Positions 17,881 to 27,621 of a stretch of DNA of 64,000 bases are shown piece by piece. This stretch comes from Spirochaetae bacterium HGW-Spirochaetae-4 (GTDB lineage: Bacteria > Spirochaetota > Spirochaetia > Sphaerochaetales > Sphaerochaetaceae). Within the stretch, counting starts at the first letter, position 1. Every line of letters starts with the position of its first letter. Both the position numbers and the translations under genes were made by a program. The notes under the pieces were generated by a model. The model was not told the DNA's origin and ran no database searches. It was given only the letters and a program-made list of their open reading frames with translations. The stretch is taken from positions 1-64,000 of the forward strand of contig PGXU01000004.1 of NCBI GenBank assembly GCA_002839335.1, read 5' to 3'.

Positions 17881-18909
17881 ATGCAAAAGAATGGAAAGGT
17901 TTTTATTGTAGTATCCCTGCTGTTGGTCCTGGCAAGCGGATTCGTATTTGCCGGTGGCGGAGCGGAGGCCGCATCCTCTGTTGAGGCGAAGCAGAATGTT
18001 ATGCTCTATTCGTCATTGAAGGATTCACAGTTGGCGGCGATCAAAGAGGGATTCATGAAAAAGTATCCCAACATCACCATGGATTATTACACCGCCGGGA
18101 CCGGTAACGTGATGACCAAGTTGGCGACAGAACAGCAAGCCGGTGGAATTTCAGCCGACATCATCTGGGTCGGCGATCCCACCAACTACATCGATTTCAA
18201 GGAACAGGGCTTGCTCATGCCGTACGATTCTCCAGCTGCCGCATCTATTCCCGACAAGTTCAAGGATCCGGACCGCTTGTACATGTCGGCACGCTTGATC
18301 ATGCTGGGGTTCGTATACAACACGAATCTGGTGAAAGGCAACTCGATTCCCAAGACTTGGGAAGATCTGCTGAAGCCCGAGTTCAAGGATTATGTCGCGA
18401 TGACCGATCCCACGACCAGCGGAACGACACTGTTTACCGTAGCCGGCTTGGTCCAGAACCCTCGTTATGGATGGTCCTACTTTGAAAAGCTCAAAGCCAA
18501 TGGTGTCAAGCTCGAGAATGGTTCGAGTGGCGTTGTGAACAAGGCTGCGGCCGGAGAGTACAAGGTTTCGATTGGAGTCGACTACATCGCCCGCACGGTC
18601 ATGGCACAGGGTGCGACGATAGGTTTCGTGTACCCCGACAATGACATTCCCATTATCGAAAGTCCGATTGCGATCATCAAGAACACCAAGAATGTCGAAG
18701 CAGCAAAGATGCTGTACGACTATATCATCAGCGAAGACGGACAATCCGTTCTGCTCGAAGAGTACACCATGCCGATCAATCCGAATATGAAGCTTGAGAA
18801 TGCGATCGATGTGAACGTCGCCGAGGCAAAGATGCTTCCGGTGGATCCTATCGTATTGGTCCGTGACAAATTGAGCATGCTCGAGAAGTTCGACTCGATC
18901 TTCAAATAA
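17881..18909 (+). CDS. ABC importer periplasmic binding protein (iron/AfuA-like class)
   Basis: A 342-residue extracellular solute-binding protein. A signal peptide covers about 25 residues (KVFIVVSLLLVLASGFVFA), with no lipobox Cys. The mature part resembles the FbpA/AfuA/PotD class: VMLYSSLKDSQLAAIKEGF, ADIIWVGDPTNY, YNTNLVKG, PKTWEDLLKPEF, MTDPTTSGT and SPIAIIKNTKN. Such proteins bind Fe(III), phosphorylated sugars, phosphonates or polyamines; the ligand cannot be read from sequence. The gene heads the transporter operon behind an aaggaggtt site. An upstream ccttcct run (17840-17846) can pair with part of that site, so translation may be modulated, which is weak evidence. Confidence 0.87.
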   Translation: MQKNGKVFIVVSLLLVLASGFVFAGGGAEAASSVEAKQNVMLYSSLKDSQLAAIKEGFMKKYPNITMDYYTAGTGNVMTKLATEQQAGGISADIIWVGDPTNYIDFKEQGLLMPYDSPAAASIPDKFKDPDRLYMSARLIMLGFVYNTNLVKGNSIPKTWEDLLKPEFKDYVAMTDPTTSGTTLFTVAGLVQNPRYGWSYFEKLKANGVKLENGSSGVVNKAAAGEYKVSIGVDYIARTVMAQGATIGFVYPDNDIPIIESPIAIIKNTKNVEAAKMLYDYIISEDGQSVLLEEYTMPINPNMKLENAIDVNVAEAKMLPVDPIVLVRDKLSMLEKFDSIFK

Positions 18910-18915
18910 AAGGTA

Positions 18916-18985
18916 GCGATACCCCGGGCAGGAGCCGGATCCAGAAGGATTCGCCTCTTGCCGGCCTTAAAGGGCGGGGTATTGC
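18916..18985 (+). promoter_or_regulatory. Long stem-loop between binding-protein and ATPase genes
   Basis: gcgataccccgg (18916-18927) pairs with gcggggtattgc (18974-18985). Inside it ggcaggag can pair with cctcttgcc, and a small hairpin ggatcc-agaa-ggattc (18937-18952) caps it. There is no U tract, so it is more likely an mRNA-stabilising or processing element than a terminator. It could let the binding protein be made in excess. Confidence 0.55.
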
Positions 18986-19103
18986 ACCAGACGCTCCCTG
19001 CACTTGCTCCATTTGGGAGTAAAGAGTACCCCGACCATCTTATCAAAGTGCGGTTCCAAGCTTGCCTTGGGGCCGCGACCAAAACTCATTAGGAGGCATA
19101 CGT

Positions 19104-20219
19104 ATGGCGATTGTCGCAATGAAAGACGTCACCGTTCAATATGGGAAGAATGTCGTAATCGAAGGGTTGTCGCTAGAGGTTGAGAAAGGTGAGAACCTGG
19201 CTATCGTCGGTCCTTCGAGTTGCGGCAAGACGACCCTCATGCGGGCACTCTGTGGATTCATCAAGATCGCGCATGGAGAGATTTCCATCACGGATACAAT
19301 CGTTTCCTCTCCAGCGAAACGGATCATGGTCGCCCCGGAGAATCGGAGAATCGGTGTGGTGTTCCAAGATTATGCGGTATGGCCACACCTCACCGTCATA
19401 GAGAACATCATCTACCCGCTCAAGAAGCGAAAGGTAAACAAGGTAGAGGCGAAGGAACGGGCTTACGCAGCCTTGGCGCAAGTCAAGATGAGCGATTTTG
19501 CCGACCGTCTGCCATCCCAGTTGTCAGGTGGACAGCAACAACGGGTTGCATTGGCGAGAGCACTGGTCTCTTCCGCGGAACTGATCGTGTTGGATGAGCC
19601 GATAACAAACCTGGACGCCACCCTGAGGGAAGAAATGGCCTATGAGATCCGCAATCTCCAGAAGACCATAGGTGTGACGGTCATCTACATTACCCATGAC
19701 CAGGAAACCGCAATGACCATATCGGACAGGATGGTGATCATGGATAAGGTTGGAAAAATTCGCCAGTTGGGAACTCCCGAAGAGATATGGACCCATCCGA
19801 CAGACCGCGATGTGTACACATTCCTCGGGGTCTCCAACTTCCTGCCGCTGGTGAGGGACCGAGAACAAATCCGACTAGTCTCGAAAACAGAACCCCAGAC
19901 AATCGGCAATACGTTCTTCGATATCCCGAAATCCTTTGGTTCGAACTTGCTGTTGGCTTCCCGGCCCATGGATATCAGGCTTTCCCCTCTAACCGAAACG
20001 GATGTCGGGGTAGTTAGGGGTGTTGTCCAACGGGTCACCTACCTAGGCAACCAGTTCGACTATATCGTCGATATCGGTGGACATGAAATCCGGGTCCAGG
20101 AAGATTCCCTGGAGGCTTTTCGCCGGGGCGTCCCGGAAGAAGGTTCTGTCAGGGCGGTGGAGTTTCTCAGCCCCTCGTTGTATGAGGCTGATGCACACGA
20201 TTCCCGGTTTGTCATTTGA
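19104..20219 (+). CDS. ABC importer ATPase 1
   Basis: A 371-residue ATP-binding subunit of the FbpC/PotA type. It starts at ATG 19104 behind a perfect aggagg site. Walker A is GPSSCGKTT, the signature is LSGGQQQR, Walker B is LIVLDEP, followed by the His switch in ITHDQE. After about residue 240 a TOBE-like regulatory domain follows (LGNQFDYIVDIGG). The gene is third in the operon after the binding protein and the stem-loop, and lies 24 bases before the double permease. A second ATPase, at 21969, serves the same locus, so the importer may use a heterodimer. Substrate uncertain. Confidence 0.9.
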   Translation: MAIVAMKDVTVQYGKNVVIEGLSLEVEKGENLAIVGPSSCGKTTLMRALCGFIKIAHGEISITDTIVSSPAKRIMVAPENRRIGVVFQDYAVWPHLTVIENIIYPLKKRKVNKVEAKERAYAALAQVKMSDFADRLPSQLSGGQQQRVALARALVSSAELIVLDEPITNLDATLREEMAYEIRNLQKTIGVTVIYITHDQETAMTISDRMVIMDKVGKIRQLGTPEEIWTHPTDRDVYTFLGVSNFLPLVRDREQIRLVSKTEPQTIGNTFFDIPKSFGSNLLLASRPMDIRLSPLTETDVGVVRGVVQRVTYLGNQFDYIVDIGGHEIRVQEDSLEAFRRGVPEEGSVRAVEFLSPSLYEADAHDSRFVI

Positions 20220-20243
20220 CAACCGATACAGTGGAGTACGAGT

Positions 20244-21968
20244 ATGAAATATTTTTTGACACATATGTTCCAGAGGAAATCCTCTATGGGAGACCGACGC
20301 TTCGGACTTGACCAAGGATTATTCATCCTGTCGCTTGTCATCCTGATCGTAACAGTCCTATTTCCTATCCTCATGATTGTGATCCGGACCTTCTTCAAGG
20401 GAACCCAGCTCGATTGGCGTTTGTTTACCCAAGTGGTCCTGGCCCCGGAAAACCTCTCGGCGATCATCAATACCGTAAGGATCGCATTCATGGTGACTGT
20501 GTTCGGAACCTTGTTGGGACTGTTCTATGCATGGTTGATCGGCCGGAGCGACATTCCCCTCAAGGGCGTCATGAAAGCCCTCTTCACTATCCCCTACATG
20601 TTCCCTCCGTTCTTTGGTGCCATGGCATGGAGCCTTATGTTGGCACCACGGTCGGGCTACGTGAACAAGCTGTTCATGCAGATTACCGGCGGAACATCCC
20701 CATTGTTGAACATAAACACCATCGGTGGAATCGTGTTCGTGGAAACCTGTTACTATTTCCCGTTCGTATTCCTGCAGGTGGTTAGTGCACTGGAACGGAT
20801 GGATCCTACGCTTGAGGAATCGGCACGGATTGCAGGGGCCGGCCAATGGTACGTCATTCGGAAGATCACACTTCCGCTGGTCTTGCCGGCGATTGCGGCA
20901 GGAGCCATGCTGATCCTGATATCGTCGTTGTCCCACTTCGGCGTCCCGGCTATCCTGGGATTTTCCAACAACATCTTCACCTTGCCGACCAAGATATACC
21001 AGTTGATAAACCGGTCCGCGGGAAGTTTCCAGGGAATCCGGGAAGGGGCATCGCTTTCAATTCTACTGGTGGTTGTCGTGGTCGCGGCATTGTATCTGCA
21101 GCGATTGGTGCTCAAGACTGGGCACTACGATATCATCAAGGGAAAGAGTATGCGTCCCATGTTGATCAAGCTTCGTGGAGCGAAGATTCCAATGCTCTCG
21201 ATCAGCCTGGTCTCGCTGTTTGTCATCGTGGTAGTGCCGTTGTTCATGATCTTCATCGTCGGTTTCCTCAAAGCCTACGGCTTGCCGTTGAAGTTGGAAA
21301 ATCTCACGATGCGCAATTACCAGTACATCCTTGGACAATCGAAGATGGTTCAGGATTCGATAGTGAACAGCCTGTTCCTGTCGGTTTCCTCCGGTATCAT
21401 CACCATGTTCCTCGGTGTGATGATCGCGTATGTGGTCATCAAGGTGAAACCCAAGGGCAAGGGGTTCTTGGAGATTCTCTCGTTGTTGCCGTACTCGATT
21501 CCCGGTATCGTATTGGCCATCGGTGTTATTCTGGTCTGGAGCGGTGCCTTCGGCGTCAACCTGTACAATACCATCTGGATTATTCTGATCGCCTATATTG
21601 CCCGGTATGTTTCTTTTGCGATGAAATCGGCCTCGGCTTCGTTGGAGCAGGTCCACTATTCCCTGGAAGAGGCGGCGCGTTCCTGTGGTGCGACACACTT
21701 GGAGTCCTTGCGCGATATCACCCTCCCGTTGATACGGCCGGGTATGGTCGCCGGGTTCTTCCTGATATTCCTTCCGGCCATGCGGGAACTGACTACTTCC
21801 GTATTGTTGTATGGACCGTTCACCCGGACTTTGGGAGTTGCGATCTATGCAATCAATTCCGAGGGCAATACCGTCCAAGCGTCGGCTTTGGCGACTGTGG
21901 CGATTGGGATTATCGTAGCGGGGAACCTCGCCCTTCGATTTATCACGAAAGAACGAAAGGGGTTGTAA
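20244..21968 (+). CDS. ABC importer permease, two fused membrane domains
   Basis: A 574-residue permease of the FbpB type with two BinDingProtein-dependent transport domains in one chain. Each half has about six transmembrane helices and its own EAA coupling motif: EESARIAGAGQWYVIRKITLP in the first half and EEAARSCGATHLESLRDITLP in the second. The first hydrophobic segment is LFILSLVILIVTVLFPILM. Such double permeases replace a pair of separate subunits. The start at 20244 has a GGAG site. The stop codon touches the start of the next ATPase gene at 21969. Inner-membrane channel of the importer. Confidence 0.92.
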   Translation: MKYFLTHMFQRKSSMGDRRFGLDQGLFILSLVILIVTVLFPILMIVIRTFFKGTQLDWRLFTQVVLAPENLSAIINTVRIAFMVTVFGTLLGLFYAWLIGRSDIPLKGVMKALFTIPYMFPPFFGAMAWSLMLAPRSGYVNKLFMQITGGTSPLLNINTIGGIVFVETCYYFPFVFLQVVSALERMDPTLEESARIAGAGQWYVIRKITLPLVLPAIAAGAMLILISSLSHFGVPAILGFSNNIFTLPTKIYQLINRSAGSFQGIREGASLSILLVVVVVAALYLQRLVLKTGHYDIIKGKSMRPMLIKLRGAKIPMLSISLVSLFVIVVVPLFMIFIVGFLKAYGLPLKLENLTMRNYQYILGQSKMVQDSIVNSLFLSVSSGIITMFLGVMIAYVVIKVKPKGKGFLEILSLLPYSIPGIVLAIGVILVWSGAFGVNLYNTIWIILIAYIARYVSFAMKSASASLEQVHYSLEEAARSCGATHLESLRDITLPLIRPGMVAGFFLIFLPAMRELTTSVLLYGPFTRTLGVAIYAINSEGNTVQASALATVAIGIIVAGNLALRFITKERKGL

Positions 21969-23081
21969 ATGAGCCAGATAACACTGAAAAACGTAACAAA
22001 GGAATTCATGACCCGTGGGGGACACCGGGTTGTCGCGGTTGACAATTTCAATCTGACGATCAAGGAGGGGGAATGCTTCTCCTTCCTGGGACCTTCCGGA
22101 TGTGGAAAGACCACGACCTTGCGGATGATCGCCGGATTCGAAGACCTTTCGGAAGGGGAAATCTGGTTGGGGGACAAGCCTGTTTCCATCAAATCGAAGA
22201 ACCTGTACGTTCCTCCCGAGGAACGGGGGCTGGGCATGGTATTCCAATCGTTTGCCGTATGGCCGCACCTGAATGTGTTCGAGAATGTGGCTTTTCCCCT
22301 GCGGGTGATGAAACTGCCGAAACACGAGATCCGGGAACGCGTGCTCTCAGCCCTTTCCCATACCGATCTGCTCAGCTCGGAACGGGTCTATCCTTCCGAC
22401 CTGTCCGGAGGACAACAGCAACGCATCGCCCTTGCGCGATCGATTGTGACCAATCCCCGGGTGATGTTATTGGATGAGCCATTGTCGAATCTCGACCCCA
22501 AGCTGCGTGAATCCATGCGGTTCGAAATCAAGGCATTGCAGAAAAAATTCAATTTTACCATCATCTTCGTGACGCATGACCAGTCGGAGGCCATGGCACT
22601 CTCCGACAGGATGCTGGTCATGGACTTGGGCAAGATTGTCCAAGTAGGTGCACCGGACGAACTGTACCAGAATCCAACGAACAAATTCGTGTATGGGTTC
22701 CTCGGATTGTCGAATTTCCTGAAGGTGGAGGCGGTGAAGGGCAATGTCTTTCCGAAAGGGGGAGCCGACATGCCGATTCCTTTCAAGTTGCCCGTAGGTG
22801 TCGCCGATGGGGATGGATTGCTTGCCTCACGACCGAATGAGATCGATATTTCGATGGATGCGGAGGGAGGATACCCTGCGAAGATCGAAAAGCGGCTCTA
22901 CATGACCTTCTGCATCGAGTACCACATCAAGATCGGTAAGCAATCGATTCGGATACACACCTCGCATGCCAATGTTTTCCCCGAAGGAAGCGATTGCTTC
23001 ATCCACTTCAAGAATCCACGATGGTATGCGAAGGAGTCGCAGGAAATAGAGTTGGAACGCACGGAACGGCAGGTCCTCTAA
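21969..23081 (+). CDS. ABC importer ATPase 2
   Basis: A 370-residue second ATP-binding subunit with Walker A (GPSGCGKTT), signature (LSGGQQQR), Walker B (VMLLDEP), His switch (VTHDQSE) and a C-terminal TOBE-like domain. It begins at the base after the permease stop, with aaagggg as ribosome-binding site, so the two are translationally linked. It shares the layout of ATPase 1 but differs clearly in sequence, so it is not a recent copy. Two ATPases with one double permease suggest a heterodimeric motor. It meets the MFS gene end to end. Confidence 0.9.
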   Translation: MSQITLKNVTKEFMTRGGHRVVAVDNFNLTIKEGECFSFLGPSGCGKTTTLRMIAGFEDLSEGEIWLGDKPVSIKSKNLYVPPEERGLGMVFQSFAVWPHLNVFENVAFPLRVMKLPKHEIRERVLSALSHTDLLSSERVYPSDLSGGQQQRIALARSIVTNPRVMLLDEPLSNLDPKLRESMRFEIKALQKKFNFTIIFVTHDQSEAMALSDRMLVMDLGKIVQVGAPDELYQNPTNKFVYGFLGLSNFLKVEAVKGNVFPKGGADMPIPFKLPVGVADGDGLLASRPNEIDISMDAEGGYPAKIEKRLYMTFCIEYHIKIGKQSIRIHTSHANVFPEGSDCFIHFKNPRWYAKESQEIELERTERQVL

Positions 23082-24263
23082 CTAGAAGGAGATACGGTTT
23101 CGGCTGAGCCGTTGCACCATGAAGATGAGTATGGTGGAGATGAACAGCATGAGGCTGCTTACCAATAGGGCATACCCCAGGTTGGTTACCGAAGCTATTT
23201 CGGTGACCAACCACGGGAATACCATCCGTCCGACTGTTCCCGCCACGATATAGGACAATGAGATGAATGCGGTGTTCTGTGGGAACCACGTCGAGGTCAC
23301 GACGATGTACATGGGGATGGTGGAACCGGCGAAGAATCCGCAAAGTGCGACAAACACAAGCACCAACACGATGTTGGTTGTCATAGTCGCCCCCATCAGG
23401 GAAAGGCCTGCCAGAAACATGCCGATTATCGAGAGCAGGAAAGGTTTTCCACCCTTGTTCATCACCGGCCCAATTATCAACCGGGAAATAGCGGTGCCGA
23501 TCCAGAACACGGTGAGGGACGTAGCCGTGATGGCGGCGGGCTGTGCAAGTTCGGTCTCGACATAGACCGGAATCCAAGCCGAGCACACGATCTGGCTTCC
23601 CATATAGAACATGATCACCAACGTATACAGGATGAAGGCCTTATCCTTCAGCAGAGCACCGATAGGACCCACCTGAACTTCAGGAGTCGCTTGATTACCC
23701 TGTTCCAAGCGTTCGGACTTCTTCTTGTTGTCCCGCGACCGCTGGCTCAGCAGGCTCAATATCACGATTACAGCCAATACGATACCGACCAGCCCATATG
23801 CCCAACGCCAAGAAGGTCCCTTGAAGGGAAGGATCAGATATCCGGTTGCGATCGCCCCGGCGCTATAGCAGAAATGCAGCAAGGGTACATACAACGAACG
23901 TTTTTCATAATAATCGCTTGCGAGTGCGGCGTTGGAGCCACTGTCTATCAGAAATGAACCGAATCCTATGACCAAATAGAAGAGGAATAGCAGGAGGCTT
24001 CCACTTGAGATTGCGATCGATCCGAGCGCGATGGCCATTGCGGTATAACCGATCCGGGCAACAGTACTCTGGCGAAATCGTTTCATGACCAATAGTGAGA
24101 GGATCATGGAGATGATCGCGCCCAGTTGTTGCGAGCTGACCAACATACCCGAGTCTGTCAGACTCAATCCGGTCGAAGCCATGATATTGGTCGCCAATGG
24201 GCCAAGCAGGTTGTATGCGACTGCAAAAAAGAAAAAGGCAGCGAAGAGGAGGGCTGGATGCAT
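23082..24263 (-). CDS. Major facilitator superfamily transporter
   Basis: An MFS carrier of about 393 residues with twelve predicted transmembrane helices in two halves joined by a charged loop (RSRDNKKKSERLEQGNQ). The ATG at 24263 has an aaagga site; an ATG at 24299 is possible but lacks one and would add MDIPGLVKGFDT. The first helix is PALLFAAFFFFAVAY. Motif A-like residues after helix 2 are weak (MKRFRQSTVARIG). Related proteins are annotated as sugar or drug transporters; the substrate is unknown. The gene converges on the ATPase 2 gene with no gap and is divergent from the YkvA-like gene. Confidence 0.85.
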   Translation of the reverse strand: MHPALLFAAFFFFAVAYNLLGPLATNIMASTGLSLTDSGMLVSSQQLGAIISMILSLLVMKRFRQSTVARIGYTAMAIALGSIAISSGSLLLFLFYLVIGFGSFLIDSGSNAALASDYYEKRSLYVPLLHFCYSAGAIATGYLILPFKGPSWRWAYGLVGIVLAVIVILSLLSQRSRDNKKKSERLEQGNQATPEVQVGPIGALLKDKAFILYTLVIMFYMGSQIVCSAWIPVYVETELAQPAAITATSLTVFWIGTAISRLIIGPVMNKGGKPFLLSIIGMFLAGLSLMGATMTTNIVLVLVFVALCGFFAGSTIPMYIVVTSTWFPQNTAFISLSYIVAGTVGRMVFPWLVTEIASVTNLGYALLVSSLMLFISTILIFMVQRLSRNRISF

Positions 24264-24373
24264 TGTGTCGAATCCTTTTACCAATCCGGGTATATCCATT
24301 GTATCATGGGGACCTGTTGGATTTCAATTGTGGATACTGGACGAGAACGAGCCACTACTCCATACTGGGACCC

Positions 24374-24769
24374 ATGTTGAAGACATTGCGACTCAAGGCG
24401 AACCAGCTCAAGAAACAGGTTGATACCGTGTTGATTGCCTATGCCCATCCGAAGACACCATGGTATACGAAAGTGTGGCTGATTCTTGTCATTTCCTACG
24501 CGATGAGTCCGATCGACCTCATACCGGATTTCATTCCGATCCTTGGCATGCTCGACGATTTGATACTGATTCCGTTGGGAATTGCGATTGCGGTGAAGAT
24601 TATTCCGAAACCCGTCTGGGAGGAATGCAAGGCCCAAACCGAAAACGGAGTGGCTGTGCCCATGATATACCGTTATGTCGGAATGGCTGTCATCGTACTC
24701 CTGTGGGCGGTTATTCTGTTTGCCTTTTTTCGGCTGGTGGCAAATACAAAAGGTGAAGGGAAACAATGA
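24374..24769 (+). CDS. YkvA-like (DUF1232) membrane protein
   Basis: A 131-residue protein. The start at ATG 24374 gives a typical length and N-terminus (MLKTLRLKANQLKKQ); longer readings have no homology-like content. Residues about 45-85 carry the DUF1232 signature SPIDLIPDFIPILGMLDDL with the following hydrophobic stretch. A second hydrophobic segment near the C-terminus (VGMAVIVLLWAVILFAFF) makes it an inner-membrane protein. The role of the family is unknown. It is followed after 38 bases by the EAL gene. Confidence 0.8.
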   Translation: MLKTLRLKANQLKKQVDTVLIAYAHPKTPWYTKVWLILVISYAMSPIDLIPDFIPILGMLDDLILIPLGIAIAVKIIPKPVWEECKAQTENGVAVPMIYRYVGMAVIVLLWAVILFAFFRLVANTKGEGKQ

Positions 24770-24807
24770 TTGTAGATGGAAGTCAGATGCTGTAGAATAG
24801 GTTGATA

Positions 24808-27486
24808 ATGAAGCGATTGATTTGGAATATTACCAAACGGTTCATAGTCATAATACCTGTAGCGGTTCTTTTCCTCTACATGTATGCCGAGTTGGTCACG
24901 CTCGAACAACAGAACGCCCGTGAAAAGGTGATCTCGGAACATACGGGGCACCTCAAGCTCATGGAATACATGATCAACAATGTATTCGAAGAATACTATT
25001 CGACACTGTACCTGATTCGCAATTCAAACGAAATGACCAATTTTCTCGCCGATCCATCGGAAGAGAACCGCGGTGAAGTACAATCCTTTTTCGGCCGGAT
25101 GTCCGATAATCGCCCCTATATCAATGGATTGTTGCTTGGAGCCGACTCGGGAGAACCAATCTTCGGTCTCACGGCCTTTGGCGATATACGATCGAATGTT
25201 CACGGAACAGTTCCATATCCAGGAATTTGGTATGAGATGGTGTCCAAGGTTGTCGACGCTCCAGAGCAGGGATTCTACTTCTCCCCATTGACGTATGTAA
25301 TGCCACTGGCAAATGGTGGAACGAAGGTTCCGGTCATTGGAACTTCAATACCCGTATATACGGATGGGGAAGTCACCGCCACAATAAGCATGCTGGTGGA
25401 TGGAAACCATATCCTTTCAATGATCGAGCGTTTTTTGATTGACCACCCGAGTGAAATTCGGTATGGCCTGGTCGATGATCGTGGCAACTGGATCATGCGT
25501 ACCGGTGATTCCCACATGTTTTCCTATGATCCTCAGCAAGATACGTTGATTAAGCAAAATTCCGAGTTGTGGAATCAGATTGTTCGTGAAAAAATTGGAG
25601 AGGCTACGCTGAACGGGATGAATTACCACTTTCATTCGTTCGATCCGTTTGCTGATACCAGTGCATTCTATGAGACGCATCCACATTTCCTGGTCGGAGT
25701 CATGTCATTCACCGACGACGATATTACGGTACTCGAGGATTCGTTCCTCTTGCGCAATCGTCCACTTCGGTGGGTATTGGCTGTCTTGATCCTGGTGCTG
25801 GGTGGATTCATAAACCTGCTGGCCTATTTCAGGCGGAACGATCGGGAACTGCTGGCGGTAAGCAATCTCGTCTCCGACCAATCGCATGACGGAGTGGTTA
25901 TCACAGATACCATGATGCAGGTAACCTATTGCAACCGGACCTTCGAATCCATGACTGGTTTCTCGAACGATGAGATTCTTTCGGGGATGCATGATATCCG
26001 ATCCTTGTCTGGTGAGGAATTCGATTCTGCCAAGGTCATGCGATTCGCATCTATCCAAAACCAGACGATCGAATCTTGGCAAGGGTTCCTTTGGGTAGTT
26101 GGCAAACGGCACTATGCATTGACCCATTTGAGTGTGAGCAGTATTTCGAACAACCAAGGTCATGTCGTCCACACTGTCGGGCTCTATTCGAATCCCAGGA
26201 ACCTTTCCAGGGAATCCTTTGAAAAGATGGTGCTTGCACAGAACCAGTCGACAAACGAGATGGATGTATATCCGTTGAAATTGTTGGAAACGAAGAAAAA
26301 TGGCGACACCGAGTTCGTAGTGGTCTATTTGAAATTACTGAACATCGATTTGATCGAAGCGCAATATTCACTTGACGAGCATTATGTATTGGGGGCCCAG
26401 ATACGCGAACGCATCGCACAGGCATTGCAGAAAGACGATCTGATGATCCAGTATTCTCCCGATACGTTCCTTCTTGCCATGCATGTCTCCGATCACTCCG
26501 ACCCGAAGGAAATTGCGATGATCCAGAAAGTGTTCGACGAACCGTTCGGGTTGCGTGATAAGAAGCAAGTGATACGGATTCGCAGCGGTGTTTCCGCAGC
26601 TTCCCCATTCTGTCCCGATTCTGCGGTCATGCTCCGCCAGTGTCGGATGGCACTCGCCGCGCAGGACCACTTCGAACGAAACGGAGCGTTGGTGTATGAC
26701 AAGACTGTCGATGAGCATTTATTGCGCTACTATGCGATTCTGCAGGCCTTTCCCGGAGCGTTGGCAAGGCAACAGCTCCAAGTGAATTTCCAACCGGTTG
26801 TGGATGTCTCGACCAATATGATCCGTGGTGCGGAGGCGTTAATCCGCTGGAACCATCCGACTTTGGGAGCCATTTCTCCCGCAGAGTTCATTCCGATCGT
26901 CGAGCAGAACCATTTGGAACGGAGTCTGGGGAAGTATGTGGTTGAACAGGTGGTACGGTTCCTGCATGAGTTGCAGGAGAAGAGTTTCTCCCAAATCGGG
27001 ATATCCATGAACCTGTGTCCGACAGAGTTGCAAGATGTGGACTTGGTCCCCCACATGGTGCGTACCTTGAAGTCCTATGGAGTGGACCACAATCGTTTGG
27101 TGATAGAATTGACCGAACGGACCTTGCTGACCGACCTGGAGGCAGCGAACTCGGTGCTCGAAGAGTTGCACAATGAACAAATCCAGGTGGCTATCGACGA
27201 TTTCGGAACGGGATTCTCCTCCCTCAGCTACCTGCATGAGTTGGATGTGGATACACTGAAGATCGACAGGTCGTTCATCAAGAACTATCCCGAAACCGAC
27301 GATGGTGTCATCCTCAAGGCCATGGTCGGCATGGCCAAGGAATTGGCGATACCCGTCCTGGTTGAAGGCATAGAGTCGTTCGAGCAACTGGAATTCCTTA
27401 AGAACTTGGGAGTCTCGGCATACCAGGGCTTCCTCTTCTCGCATGCTGTCGATGAAAAGGGTTTCATGGGTCTGCTCAACCGGTAG
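24808..27486 (+). CDS. Sensor c-di-GMP phosphodiesterase (Cache, PAS, degenerate GGDEF, EAL)
   Basis: An 892-residue inner-membrane signalling protein. Transmembrane helix at about 12-30, a large outside sensor region (30-300), and a second helix at about 320-345 (VLAVLILVLGGFINLLAYF). A PAS domain follows (about 360-470, with TDTMMQVTYCNRTFESMTG). The next 150 residues align with GGDEF by position but show SPDTF where GGDEF should be, so no cyclase activity is expected. The EAL domain (about 640-885) is complete: EALIRW, DDFGTGFSSLSYL, LKIDRSF and VEGIES. It should hydrolyse c-di-GMP in response to an outside signal. The start is ATG 24808; TTG 24802 is less likely. Confidence 0.9.
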   Translation: MKRLIWNITKRFIVIIPVAVLFLYMYAELVTLEQQNAREKVISEHTGHLKLMEYMINNVFEEYYSTLYLIRNSNEMTNFLADPSEENRGEVQSFFGRMSDNRPYINGLLLGADSGEPIFGLTAFGDIRSNVHGTVPYPGIWYEMVSKVVDAPEQGFYFSPLTYVMPLANGGTKVPVIGTSIPVYTDGEVTATISMLVDGNHILSMIERFLIDHPSEIRYGLVDDRGNWIMRTGDSHMFSYDPQQDTLIKQNSELWNQIVREKIGEATLNGMNYHFHSFDPFADTSAFYETHPHFLVGVMSFTDDDITVLEDSFLLRNRPLRWVLAVLILVLGGFINLLAYFRRNDRELLAVSNLVSDQSHDGVVITDTMMQVTYCNRTFESMTGFSNDEILSGMHDIRSLSGEEFDSAKVMRFASIQNQTIESWQGFLWVVGKRHYALTHLSVSSISNNQGHVVHTVGLYSNPRNLSRESFEKMVLAQNQSTNEMDVYPLKLLETKKNGDTEFVVVYLKLLNIDLIEAQYSLDEHYVLGAQIRERIAQALQKDDLMIQYSPDTFLLAMHVSDHSDPKEIAMIQKVFDEPFGLRDKKQVIRIRSGVSAASPFCPDSAVMLRQCRMALAAQDHFERNGALVYDKTVDEHLLRYYAILQAFPGALARQQLQVNFQPVVDVSTNMIRGAEALIRWNHPTLGAISPAEFIPIVEQNHLERSLGKYVVEQVVRFLHELQEKSFSQIGISMNLCPTELQDVDLVPHMVRTLKSYGVDHNRLVIELTERTLLTDLEAANSVLEELHNEQIQVAIDDFGTGFSSLSYLHELDVDTLKIDRSFIKNYPETDDGVILKAMVGMAKELAIPVLVEGIESFEQLEFLKNLGVSAYQGFLFSHAVDEKGFMGLLNR

Positions 27487-27521
27487 AAGTCACAATTCCC
27501 ACATAATAAAAACACTTTAAA

Positions 27522-27573
27522 TGTCAAACAATATGACAAAATTATTGTCATTAATCATAGTGTTCTGTGTTAT
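27522..27573 (+). promoter_or_regulatory. Operator-like repeats and promoter of the 27622 lipoprotein gene
   Basis: TGTCA (27522-27526) and TGACAA (27534-27539) are followed by TTGTCA (27545-27550), so TGACAA-aatta-TTGTCA makes an inverted repeat. TTGTCA also serves as a -35 box, 17 bases before TGTTAT (27568-27573). The overlap suggests a repressor site. A hairpin ggcat-taaac-atgcc (27584-27598) follows in the leader. Confidence 0.45.
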
Positions 27574-27621
27574 ACATAATACAGGCATTAAACATGCCAA
27601 TATTTTTTGAGGGGAATAGGT

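Noticed and set aside
17881-23081. Naming the importer as an iron(III) transporter
   Set aside because: The class fits, but the binding-site residues cannot be assigned, and phosphate-ester or polyamine binding proteins look alike.
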